Assembly: GCF_025464955.1 (NCBI RefSeq)
Contig: NZ_JAODNM010000073.1
Coordinates: forward strand, 1 to 46,031
DNA from: Amycolatopsis sp.
Lineage (GTDB): Bacteria; Actinomycetota; Actinomycetes; Mycobacteriales; Pseudonocardiaceae
DNA: 46,031 nt
Direction: 5' to 3'
Shown: positions 32,635 through 40,165 of the stretch, one piece after another
Position numbering within the stretch: the stretch's first letter is position 1
Layout of the letters: the number at the start of each line of letters is the position of its first letter
Notes under the pieces: model-generated
Told to the model about the DNA's origin: nothing
Database searches by the model: none
The model's input: only the letters and a program-made list of their open reading frames with translations
Position numbers and translations under genes: made by a program

Positions 32635-33831
32635 ATGAGCGACTTCACCATCGAAGACCAGCTGACCGCCGACTTCTACAGCTACGAAGCTCTGCTTTCC
32701 AACGATGAGCGCAAGCAGCTGCTCAAGGCGCGCAACTTCATGCGCACCGAGGTCAAGCCGCTGGTGAACGAGTACTGGTCCAAGGGTGAGTTCCCCTTCG
32801 AACTGATCCCGAAGTTCCGCGAGCTGAACATGGCAGGCATCCCCTACGAGGGCTACGGCGAGTACAAACCCGCCGGGAGCAACCTGCTCGTCGGCATGCT
32901 GGCGATGGAGTACACCCGCACCGACCCTTCGGTGGCAACGTTCTTCGGTGTCCACAACGGACTCGCGATGTACAGCGTCTACAAGGGAGGGGACCAGGAG
33001 CAGCGTGACCGCTGGCTCCCGGCGATGGCCGCGATGGACAAGATCGGCGCGTTCGCGATGACCGAGCCCCTCGGCGGCTCCGACGTCGCGGGCGGCATGC
33101 GCACCACCGCCAAGCGTGACGGCGACACCTGGGTCCTCAACGGTGCGAAGCGGTGGATCGGCAACGCGACCTTCGCCGACCTGGTGGTCGTGTGGGCACG
33201 CGACGTCGATGACAACCACGTCAAGGGTTTCGTGGTGGAGAAGGGAACCCCGGGGTTCTCGCCGGTCAAGATCGAGCACAAGATGGCGTTCCGGATCGTG
33301 GAGAACGCCGAGATCACGCTGACCGACGTCCGCGTGCCGGAAGCCAACCGCCTGCAGAACATCAACTCCTTCCGCGACGTCGGCGAAGTCCTGCGGGCCA
33401 CCCGCGGCGGGGTCGCGTGGCAGGCGCTCGGCGTGATGGTCGGCGCCTACGAGCTCGCGCTGGACTACGCCAAGGAGCGCAAGCAGTTCGGCCGTCCGAT
33501 CGCCGGTTTCCAGCTGGTGCAGGACCTGCTGGTGAAGAGCCTCGGCAACATCACCGCGTCGTGGGGCATGCTGATCCAGCTCGCCAAGCTGCAGGACGCC
33601 GGAATCTTCAAGGACGAGCACTCCTCGCTCGCCAAGGCGTTCGTCACCACGCGGATGCGTGAGGTGGTCGCCTGGAGCCGCGAGATCTTCGGCGGCAACG
33701 GCATCATCCTCGACTACGACATCGCGCGGTTCTTCGCCGACTCGGAGGCGATCTACTCCTTCGAGGGCACCCGCGAGATGAACACCCTGATCGTCGGCAA
33801 GGCGATCACCGGCGAGAGCGCCTTCGTCTGA
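32635..33831 (+). CDS. Acyl-CoA dehydrogenase, glutaryl-CoA dehydrogenase-like
   Basis: A 398-aa flavoprotein. Motifs include AFAMTEPLGGSDVAGG for FAD and substrate binding, KRWIGNATFADLVVVWAR, ERKQFGRPIAGFQL, and the catalytic base Glu377 in YSFEGTREMNTLIVGKAITG. FFGVHNGLAM and the Glu position place it with glutaryl-CoA dehydrogenase-like members. The crotonobetainyl-CoA reductase CaiA is another acyl-CoA dehydrogenase relative. It introduces a 2,3 double bond, or reduces one in reverse. ATG 32635 comes one base after the previous stop, with AAGGAG upstream. It is the last gene of the operon. Confidence 0.9.
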   Translation: MSDFTIEDQLTADFYSYEALLSNDERKQLLKARNFMRTEVKPLVNEYWSKGEFPFELIPKFRELNMAGIPYEGYGEYKPAGSNLLVGMLAMEYTRTDPSVATFFGVHNGLAMYSVYKGGDQEQRDRWLPAMAAMDKIGAFAMTEPLGGSDVAGGMRTTAKRDGDTWVLNGAKRWIGNATFADLVVVWARDVDDNHVKGFVVEKGTPGFSPVKIEHKMAFRIVENAEITLTDVRVPEANRLQNINSFRDVGEVLRATRGGVAWQALGVMVGAYELALDYAKERKQFGRPIAGFQLVQDLLVKSLGNITASWGMLIQLAKLQDAGIFKDEHSSLAKAFVTTRMREVVAWSREIFGGNGIILDYDIARFFADSEAIYSFEGTREMNTLIVGKAITGESAFV

Positions 33832-33845
33832 GGCGTCACGCAAAG

Positions 33846-33896
33846 GACTCGTGGGTGTTGCGGCCGGGTTAGAACCGGCCGCAACACTCACGAGTC
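33846..33896. terminator. Terminator palindrome, member 1 of the CTCGTGAGTG family
   Basis: Arms of 22 nt (33846-33867 and 33875-33896) with one mismatch and a 7-nt loop. The left arm begins GACTCGTGGGTGTTGCGG and the right arm ends CAACACTCACGAGTC. It lies 14 nt after the acyl-CoA dehydrogenase stop and 15 nt before the end of the convergent LCP gene, so it should stop both transcripts. Related palindromes follow at 40098 and 45930. Confidence 0.88.
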
Positions 33897-33911
33897 TGTG
33901 GGTTGGGGGGG

Positions 33912-35135
33912 TCAGTTCACGCAGCCGGAGGCGGTGGAAACCTTCGGCGCGGTGGGCGTCGAGGGAGCGTTGGTGGTGGTCACCGACTGCGCGACCTTGT
34001 TGACGTCGCCGGAAGCGACCGTGCTGGAGGTGGTCGACGTCGGGCTGTCGCTGGTTCCGGTACTGCCGGCCGGGCCGGCCAAGACGTTCTGCACGAAGTT
34101 GCGGACCTGGACCGGGTCGACCTTCACCGCGTCACCGTCGGACGGCGTCAGCAGGCTGAGACTCTGGATCGGGATGGTGACGAAGTCGATCGAGCCGGAG
34201 CTCATGCCCTGGAGTTGCTGGGCGAAATCGAGGATGTCCCAGCCCTTGTCGATCACCACCGCGCCCTGCACCGCGTCGATCAGGCTGCTGAGCTTGCTCG
34301 GACTCGTGAGCGTCCCGGCACCGAGGACGGTTTTCGCCATGCTCGAGAGAAAGGCCTGCTGCCGGGCGATCCGGTCGAGGTCGCCGTTGAGCAAGCCATG
34401 GCGCTGCCGGACAAACTCCAGCGCCTGCACCCCGGACAACGTCACGTTCCCGGCGGGGAAGTTCGCCCCGGAGTAGGTGTCGTGCACCGGCGCGTTGAGG
34501 CAGACCTGCACGCCGCCGATGGCGTTCGACAGCGAGTAGAAGCCGGCGAGGTTCACCGCCGCGTAGTGGTTGATCGTCAGACCGGTCAGCTTCTCGACCG
34601 TTTGGATGGCCGTCGTCGCCCCGGCCGCATCACTCTGCGTAGCAAGGTCGGCACCAGTGACGCCTTTTGCACTCAAGGAGTGGCTGGCATTTGTCCGACC
34701 ATAGGTGTACGCCGCGTTGATTTTGTGTTTTCCGTAACCGCCGGCGATATCCACGTACGAATCACGCGGGATCGAAATGGCGGTGGCCGCGGCGCCGCCT
34801 GCCGGAATATGCACCACGATCATCGTGTCCGTGGTGTCACCGCCGTCGCCGCTGCTCCCGGCGTGCAAGGTGTCCAGCAGATCCTGAGGCAGCGGGTTTC
34901 CTTGCGCGTCCGTCCGCGAGTCGAGCCCGACGAGCAGGATGTTCTGGTCTACTGTGAGGGCCTTCGTACCGGTAGGAACCTGCGCGGCCGGTGGTATTAC
35001 GTCGGCGACGGTGATTCCGGTGTCGAGCCGGTTGATCTGGGCCCACGCGTAACCGGTGGCGCCGAGGACGAGCAGCGACACGAGGCCGAGCACCACCCGG
35101 CCACTGCGCCGCCAACCCCGAGGTGTGAGCAGCAC
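33912..35135 (-). CDS. LytR-CpsA-Psr (LCP) family cell-wall glycopolymer ligase
   Basis: A 407-aa membrane enzyme that transfers polyprenyl-phosphate-linked glycopolymers to peptidoglycan; in mycolata-like actinobacteria this is arabinogalactan. One N-terminal membrane helix (about 15-35: VLGLVSLLVLGATGYAW) precedes the LCP domain, which has ILLVGLDSR, ISIPRDSYVDI, HYAAVNLAGFYSLSNAIGG and DRIARQQAFL, whose arginines bind the pyrophosphate lipid. The tail is Thr/Ser-rich. The GTG start at 35135 follows GGAGGAAGG; the frame extends to 35252 but without a ribosome site. No LytR_C domain is present. Confidence 0.9.
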   Translation of the reverse strand: MLLTPRGWRRSGRVVLGLVSLLVLGATGYAWAQINRLDTGITVADVIPPAAQVPTGTKALTVDQNILLVGLDSRTDAQGNPLPQDLLDTLHAGSSGDGGDTTDTMIVVHIPAGGAAATAISIPRDSYVDIAGGYGKHKINAAYTYGRTNASHSLSAKGVTGADLATQSDAAGATTAIQTVEKLTGLTINHYAAVNLAGFYSLSNAIGGVQVCLNAPVHDTYSGANFPAGNVTLSGVQALEFVRQRHGLLNGDLDRIARQQAFLSSMAKTVLGAGTLTSPSKLSSLIDAVQGAVVIDKGWDILDFAQQLQGMSSGSIDFVTIPIQSLSLLTPSDGDAVKVDPVQVRNFVQNVLAGPAGSTGTSDSPTSTTSSTVASGDVNKVAQSVTTTNAPSTPTAPKVSTASGCVN

Positions 35136-35297
35136 AGTGGCCTTCCTCCCCGAACAGTAGACAGTGATTCCAGTTTTGCTCCGCTTTCTAGGAAGATGCT
35201 GAGAAACCTGTTTCAATTCTGTGAGAAAAATGTCCACAGTGGACAAATTCACGCAGAAAGCACCGGATCGGATACGGAAAGTGACGAAAACCTTCGC

Positions 35298-36041
35298 TCA
35301 GCGGGGCATCCGGCGCCAGATCGCGCGCGGCAGCAGCCGCATCACGGCGAACACGGGGCGTAGCAGAGCGGGGACCCAGACGACGTCGCGACGGCCGGCC
35401 AGGGCCGCGACTGTGGCGTCCGCCACTTGGCCGGGCGTGCTGGAGAACGGTGCCGGCTTCATTCCTTCGGTCATCCGGCCGATGACAAACCCGGGCCGAA
35501 CCAGCACCAAACGGACCCCGCTGCCGGCGAGGGCGTCGGCAAGCCCGCTGGCGAACCCGTCGAGCCCGGCCTTCGCGGAGCCATACACGTAGTTCACCCG
35601 GCGGACGCGGACCCCGGCCACCGACGAGAACACGACCAGACGTCCGTGGCCCTGTGCGCGCAAAAGGGTCGCGAGGTGGGTCAGGACACTCACATGGGCG
35701 ACGTAGTCGGTATGGACCACCTGGATGGCGTGTTCCGCGTCGCGTTCGGCGCGTTCCTGCTCGCCGAGCACACCGAACGACGTCACCACGACGTCCAGCG
35801 GCCCGTGGTCCGCGGCGAGACCGGCCAAGACGGAGTCATGGGCAGCGAGGTCGTCGGCGTCGAACTCGACCCTGACGACCTCGACGGCACCGGCTTCACG
35901 CAGGCGGGATTCCTCGTCGCCGAGGTCGTCGCTGCGGCGCGCGGCCAGGACGACTTTGCGCGTTCCGGCCGCGACCAGGCGCTCAGCGACTGCCAGCCCG
36001 ATTTCGCTCCGGCCGCCGAGAACCACCACTGTGCCCGTCAT
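35298..36041 (-). CDS. Short-chain dehydrogenase, DprE2-like (decaprenylphosphoryl-2-keto-ribose reductase)
   Basis: A 247-aa NAD(P)H oxidoreductase. The cofactor motif is LGGRSEIGLAVAERL, with catalytic Ser140, Tyr153 and Lys157 in VFSSVAGVR and NYVYGSAKAGLDGF. LGGxSEIGLA, RVRRxNYVYGSxKAGLDGF and the end VFAVMRLLPRAIWRRMPR match mycobacterial DprE2, which completes epimerisation of decaprenylphosphoryl-ribose to -arabinose. No DprE1 gene lies beside it, so it could be a second copy or a relative with another substrate. It lies 162 nt upstream of the LCP gene on the same strand, which is consistent with a cell-wall role. Confidence 0.8.
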   Translation of the reverse strand: MTGTVVVLGGRSEIGLAVAERLVAAGTRKVVLAARRSDDLGDEESRLREAGAVEVVRVEFDADDLAAHDSVLAGLAADHGPLDVVVTSFGVLGEQERAERDAEHAIQVVHTDYVAHVSVLTHLATLLRAQGHGRLVVFSSVAGVRVRRVNYVYGSAKAGLDGFASGLADALAGSGVRLVLVRPGFVIGRMTEGMKPAPFSSTPGQVADATVAALAGRRDVVWVPALLRPVFAVMRLLPRAIWRRMPR

Positions 36042-36137
36042 GGGGGCAAGTCTGCCAGGCGCCGGTCAGCGACCACCTAGACCGAGACAGCCGGGGGAAT
36101 CAGTTGCAGATCGACGTCGAATGTGCGATAAACGTAG

Positions 36138-36143
36138 TATAAT
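36138..36143 (+). promoter_or_regulatory. Candidate -10 element upstream of the class III aminotransferase
   Basis: TATAAT at 36138-36143 in an unusually AT-rich island (36120-36155), 53 nt upstream of the aminotransferase start. No good -35 stands at 16-18 nt; TTGCAG at 36104 is too far. It could be an extended or activator-dependent promoter. Confidence 0.4.
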
Positions 36144-36195
36144 AAGTCATCGAAAACGGAATCGGTGGCCGCCGACGGTGCTCTGTGAGGGAACG

Positions 36196-37584
36196 ATGAC
36201 CGCGATCAGCGAGACGACCTGGACCCCGCAACGGCTGTCGGTGGCGGCCCGGGATCACCTGTGGATGCACTTCACCCGCCAGGGCGACGGCGCGGGCGGC
36301 GAGGTCCCGGTGATCGTCCGCGGTGAAGGCGCCTACATCTGGGACTCGAACGGCAAGCGCTACCTCGACGGGCTCGCCGGCCTGTTCGCGGTCGGGATCG
36401 GCCACGGGCGCGAAGAGATCGCCGAGACCGCGGCACGGCAAACCCGCGAACTCGGCTACTTTCCCTTGTGGGGCCACGCGCATCCCGCCGCCATCCAGCT
36501 CGCCGAGCGGCTCGCCGACGACGCGCCCGGTGACCTGAACCGCGTGTTCTTCACCGTCAGCGGCGGGGAATCCGTCGAGACAGCGTGGAAACTCGCCAAG
36601 CAGTACTTCAAGCTGACCGGGAAACCGAACAAGCACAAGGTAGTCAGCCGGGCGCTCGCCTACCACGGCACTTCCGCCGGAGCGCTCTCGATCACCGGCC
36701 TGCCCGGCGCGAAGGCGGACTTCGAACCGCTCGTACCGAGCACCCTGCGCGTGCCCAATACCAACTTCTACCGAGCGCCCGAGCACGCCGACGACTACGA
36801 GGCATTCGGACTGTGGGCCGCCGACCGGATCGAGCAGGCCATCGAGTTCGAAGGCGCGGACACGGTCGCCGCGGTGTTCCTCGAACCGATGCAGAACACC
36901 GGCGGCTGCTTCCCGCCACCGCCGGGATACTTCCAGCGGGTTCGCGAAATCTGCGACAAGCACGACGTGCTGCTCGTGTCCGACGAGGTCATCTGCGCGT
37001 TCGGCAGGCTCGGCCACGAGTTCGGCGCCAACCGCTACGGCTACCAGCCCGACATGATCACCGTCGCGAAGGGACTGACGTCCGGGTACTCCCCGCTCGG
37101 CGCGGTGATCGCCAGCGAGCGCCTGATGGAACCGTTCACCCACGGCACGACGACGTTCACCCACGGCTCGACCTACGGCGGACACCCGGTTTCCTGCGCC
37201 GTCGCACTCACCAACCTCGACATCATCGAGCGCGAAAACCTCTACGGCCACGTGCTGGCGAACGAGGTCGCCTTCCGGTCCACTTTGGACAAGCTCACCG
37301 ACCTCCCGATCGTCGGCGACATCCGCGGCGCGGGCTTCTTCTACGGCATCGAACTGGTCAAGGACAAGGCGACGAAGGAGACCTTCACCCCGGCGGAGTC
37401 CGAACGCGTACTGCACAAGTACCTCTCGACCGCACTGTTCGAGAACGGCCTCTACTGCCGAGCCGACGACCGCGGGGAGCCGGTCGTCCAACTCGCTCCG
37501 CCGCTGATCTGCGGCCAGCAGCAGTTCGACGAGATCGAACAGATCCTCCGTTCGTCCCTCACCGAGGCCTGGAACCGCCTGTAG
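36196..37584 (+). CDS. Class III omega-aminotransferase (putrescine/omega-amino acid:pyruvate type)
   Basis: A 462-aa PLP enzyme. Asp263 in LLVSDEVICAFGRLG and Lys292 in ITVAKGLTSGYSPLGAV are the cofactor residues. FFTVSGGESVETAWKLAKQY and SRALAYHGTSAGALS match actinobacterial putrescine, beta-alanine or GABA transaminases. It moves an amino group from an omega-amine to pyruvate or 2-oxoglutarate. ATG 36196 follows GAGGG. It stands alone, with hairpins after it. It is 2.3 kb from the ketone-forming operon, so a metabolic link to the ketone is possible but unproven. Confidence 0.88.
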   Translation: MTAISETTWTPQRLSVAARDHLWMHFTRQGDGAGGEVPVIVRGEGAYIWDSNGKRYLDGLAGLFAVGIGHGREEIAETAARQTRELGYFPLWGHAHPAAIQLAERLADDAPGDLNRVFFTVSGGESVETAWKLAKQYFKLTGKPNKHKVVSRALAYHGTSAGALSITGLPGAKADFEPLVPSTLRVPNTNFYRAPEHADDYEAFGLWAADRIEQAIEFEGADTVAAVFLEPMQNTGGCFPPPPGYFQRVREICDKHDVLLVSDEVICAFGRLGHEFGANRYGYQPDMITVAKGLTSGYSPLGAVIASERLMEPFTHGTTTFTHGSTYGGHPVSCAVALTNLDIIERENLYGHVLANEVAFRSTLDKLTDLPIVGDIRGAGFFYGIELVKDKATKETFTPAESERVLHKYLSTALFENGLYCRADDRGEPVVQLAPPLICGQQQFDEIEQILRSSLTEAWNRL

Positions 37585-37607
37585 CGGGACCCTCAGGGCC
37601 ATCCTGC

Positions 37608-37636
37608 CGGCGGCCGACTCCCGAGGGCGGCCGCCG
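37608..37636. terminator. Hairpin after the class III aminotransferase
   Basis: Arms CGGCGGCCG (37608-37616) and CGGCCGCCG (37628-37636), perfect, with an 11-nt loop, 23 nt after the stop codon. It is a reasonable factor-independent terminator for the aminotransferase transcript. Confidence 0.6.
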
Positions 37637-37701
37637 CATTGGCGGTGCGCGCTCCCGAGGTCGCACTTTTGCGCTTTTGTGGGGTCGTTGCGCGTGCAAT
37701 A

Positions 37702-37747
37702 ACCGGCGCGGGCAACGAATGCCCGGGCGGGTCGGAACCGCGCCGGT
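37702..37747. repeat. Second inverted repeat downstream of the aminotransferase
   Basis: Arms ACCGGCGCGG (37702-37711) and CCGCGCCGGT (37738-37747), perfect, with a 26-nt spacer that itself contains GCCCGGGC. It lies between the aminotransferase terminator and the TetR promoter. It may be a second terminator or insulate the TetR unit. Confidence 0.45.
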
Positions 37748-37758
37748 GATCCACCTCT

Positions 37759-37808
37759 CAAACTTTCACATCCTGCATTTTTGCACGATCTGAAAGTTTG
37801 GGTACAGT
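37759..37808 (+). promoter_or_regulatory. TetR promoter with overlapping operator, leaderless start
   Basis: TTGCAC (37781-37786), 16-nt spacer, TACAGT (37803-37808) forms a good sigma-70-like promoter. The expected transcript start, 6-8 nt after the -10, falls on the ATG at 37815, so the mRNA is likely leaderless. A 10-bp inverted repeat CAAACTTTCA (37759-37768) and TGAAAGTTTG (37791-37800) brackets the -35 and fills the spacer, an ideal place for TetR autorepression. Confidence 0.75.
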
Positions 37809-37814
37809 GGTCGC

Positions 37815-38450
37815 ATGCCGTCCACCGGAGCGACCCTCGGCCTGCGCGAGCGCAAAAAGCTCGACACCCATCGCGCGCTGACGTCCGCGGCCGTCGAGTT
37901 GGTCGCCGCACGCGGGCTTGAGCACGTCACGGTCGACGACATCAGCGCGGCCGTCGGCGTCTCGTCACGCACGTTCTTCAACTACTTCGCGTCCAAAGAG
38001 GACGCTGTGGTGATCGCCTATCCCGACCATGTCGAGCGCGCCGAGGAGCTGGCCGAACGGCTCTTGGCCGCACCGGCGGACTACTCCCCGATGGCCGCGC
38101 TCGCGCTGGCGTTCCAGCCGGAGATCGACCGGATCGAGGCCGACCGCGAAAGCTGGCTCACCCGGATTTCGCTGATCGAAAGATATCCCGAGCTCATTTT
38201 CCGCATGGTGTCCATCGGGATGAAGTCCGATCAGACCGCGATCGAGGCCATGGGCCGTCGCACCGGGCTCGATCCGCAGGACGACCCCTACCCCCGGTTG
38301 GTGTGCGCAGTGGCCAGCGGCGTAGTCAGCGCGACGGTGCACCGCTGGTACTCCCTCGACGGCCGCCAGCCCCTCGGTGAGCTGCTCGATACCGCTTTCG
38401 ACGTCGTCGCGCACGGACTTCCCTTGCCACCCCACGCCTTCACCGGCTGA
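37815..38450 (+). CDS. TetR-family regulator of the adjacent MFS exporter
   Basis: A 211-aa repressor. Helix-turn-helix (about 15-65): HRALTSAAVELVAARGLEHV, VDDISAAVGVSSRTFFNYFASKEDAV. The C-terminal domain (about 80-205) has AHGL and ESWLTRISLIERYPEL as in actinobacterial regulators of drug exporters. It seems to be translated from a leaderless mRNA, because the start codon lies 6 nt after a -10 hexamer and there is no ribosome site. The MFS gene follows 83 nt downstream on the same strand, so the repressor probably controls both from the operator at 37759-37800. Confidence 0.9.
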   Translation: MPSTGATLGLRERKKLDTHRALTSAAVELVAARGLEHVTVDDISAAVGVSSRTFFNYFASKEDAVVIAYPDHVERAEELAERLLAAPADYSPMAALALAFQPEIDRIEADRESWLTRISLIERYPELIFRMVSIGMKSDQTAIEAMGRRTGLDPQDDPYPRLVCAVASGVVSATVHRWYSLDGRQPLGELLDTAFDVVAHGLPLPPHAFTG

Positions 38451-38533
38451 CCCCACCAGTCCATTTCGCCAGTTCCGCAGCACCGCTCTGCCCAAAACCG
38501 CCCCCTCACCCTGCCCCCAAACAAGGAGGAACT

Positions 38534-40096
38534 GTGACCGCGTCAGCCGAAACGACGACGAGCCAGGAGACCGCGCCGCCAGGCCCCATGAGTCGTCGCC
38601 GGGTCCTGGAAGCGCTGTCCGGCCTGATGATGGGCATGTTCGTCGCCATCCTGGCCTCGACCGTCGTCGCCAACGCGCTCCCGCGCATCATCGCCGACCT
38701 CGGCGGTTCCCAGACGTCGTACACCTGGGTCGTGACCACCGAACTGCTCGCGATGACCGCCACGGTTCCGTTGTGGGGCAAGCTTTCCGACCTCTACAAC
38801 AAGAAGCTGCTGGTGCAGCTGTCGCTCGCGCTGTTCGTGGTGGGCTCACTGGTCGCCGGGTTCTCGGGCAACATCGAGATCCTCATCGCCAGCCGGGTCG
38901 CCCAGGGTGTCGGCGGCGGCGGTCTCACCGCGCTCGCGCCGATCATCATGGCCAGCATCGTCTCGCCGCGGGACCTGGGCAAGTACTCCGGTTACCTCGG
39001 CGCGGTGTTCGCGGTCGGCACGGTCGCCGGCCCGCTGATCGGTGGCGCGATCGTCGACACGTCGTGGCTGGGCTGGCGCTGGTGCTTCTTCATCGGGGTC
39101 CCGCTGGCGGTCGCCGCGATCGCCCTGCTGCAGCGCACGCTGAACCTGCCGTCCACCAAGACGAAGGCGAAAGTCGACTACCTTGGCGCGTTCCTGCTGA
39201 TGCTCGGGATCTCGACGCTGCTGATCTGGTCGTCCCTCGCCGGGAACCAGTTCGCGTGGGGTTCCTGGTGGACGGCCGGGCTGGTCGCGGGCGGCCTCGC
39301 CGTACTCGCGCTCGCACTGGTCGTCGAGTCACGAGTGCCGGACCCGATCCTGCCGCTCGGCATCTTCCGCAACCGGACCGTCGCGCTGACCACCGTCGCC
39401 AGCTTCTTCGTCGGCATCGCGATGTTCGGCGGCACGGTGTTCCTATCGCAGTACTTCCAACTGTCACTGGGCAAGTCGCCCACGGTCGCCGGTCTGCTGA
39501 GCCTGCCGCTGATCGCCGGTCTGCTGGTCTCCTCGACGGTCTCCGGGCAGCTGATCAGCCGCACCGGGAAGTGGAAGGCCTACCTCGTCGCCGGCGGCCT
39601 GCTCATGACTGTCGGACTGGCTCTACTGGGTACGATCGACGCGCATACCAGCCTGGTCCTGCTCGGGGCGTACATGGTCATCCTGGGCATCGGGGTCGGC
39701 ATGCTCATGCAGAACCTGGTGCTGGCGGCGCAGAACGACGTCCCGGCGCACGAACTGGGCACGACAACGTCGACGCTGTCGTTCTTCCGCAGCCTCGGCG
39801 GGTCGATCGGGGTGAGCGCGCTCGGCGCCGTCTTGGCCGACCGCGTGAGCACGTTGATCCTCCACGGCCTCGGCCCGGCGGCCGGCGGCTCCGGCCACGC
39901 CGTGCCCGACCTGTCGAAAGTCCCCGCGCCGGTCGCCGCGGTCATCCGGGAGGCCTACGGAACCGCGACCAGCGACGTATTCCTGGTCGCCGCGCCGATC
40001 GCGCTGCTCGTCGTACTGGCCGTGCTGTTGGTGAAGCAGGTTCCGCTGAAAACACAAAGCGGCCTGGAGCGGCTCGCCGACGAACGCGCTGTCTAG
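38534..40096 (+). CDS. MFS multidrug exporter, DHA2 (EmrB/QacA, 14-helix) family
   Basis: A 520-aa transporter with about 14 membrane segments. Motif A is seen as LWGKLSDLYNKKLL, motif B as RVAQGVGGGGL, and motif C, the antiporter motif, as GAVFAVGTVAGPLIGGAIVD. VANALPRIIADLGG at the end of helix 1 is the DHA2 hallmark. It exports drugs or secondary metabolites against protons. The GTG start at 38534 follows AAGGAGGAACT. Co-transcription with the TetR gene is likely. Its end is marked by a strong palindrome. Confidence 0.92.
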   Translation: MTASAETTTSQETAPPGPMSRRRVLEALSGLMMGMFVAILASTVVANALPRIIADLGGSQTSYTWVVTTELLAMTATVPLWGKLSDLYNKKLLVQLSLALFVVGSLVAGFSGNIEILIASRVAQGVGGGGLTALAPIIMASIVSPRDLGKYSGYLGAVFAVGTVAGPLIGGAIVDTSWLGWRWCFFIGVPLAVAAIALLQRTLNLPSTKTKAKVDYLGAFLLMLGISTLLIWSSLAGNQFAWGSWWTAGLVAGGLAVLALALVVESRVPDPILPLGIFRNRTVALTTVASFFVGIAMFGGTVFLSQYFQLSLGKSPTVAGLLSLPLIAGLLVSSTVSGQLISRTGKWKAYLVAGGLLMTVGLALLGTIDAHTSLVLLGAYMVILGIGVGMLMQNLVLAAQNDVPAHELGTTTSTLSFFRSLGGSIGVSALGAVLADRVSTLILHGLGPAAGGSGHAVPDLSKVPAPVAAVIREAYGTATSDVFLVAAPIALLVVLAVLLVKQVPLKTQSGLERLADERAV

Positions 40097-40097
40097 A

Positions 40098-40156
40098 GCT
40101 CGTGAGTGTTCCGGCCGGTTCTAACGTGGTTCTAACGCGCCGGAACACTCACGAGC
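40098..40156. terminator. Terminator palindrome, member 2 of the CTCGTGAGTG family
   Basis: Perfect 18-bp arms, GCTCGTGAGTGTTCCGGC (40098-40115) and its complement (40139-40156). The 23-nt loop contains a direct repeat, GGTTCTAACG twice (40117-40126 and 40128-40137). It begins one base after the MFS stop and ends 9 nt before the end of the convergent dehydratase gene. Confidence 0.88.
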
Positions 40157-40165
40157 CACGCTGGG

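Noticed and set aside
33903..35363. 486-codon plus-strand frame opposite the LCP gene
   Set aside because: Arg/Gly/Val-rich artefact; the LCP protein on the minus strand has all family motifs.
36100..37911. 603-codon minus-strand frame opposite the class III aminotransferase
   Set aside because: Antisense shadow; the plus-strand enzyme has all catalytic residues.
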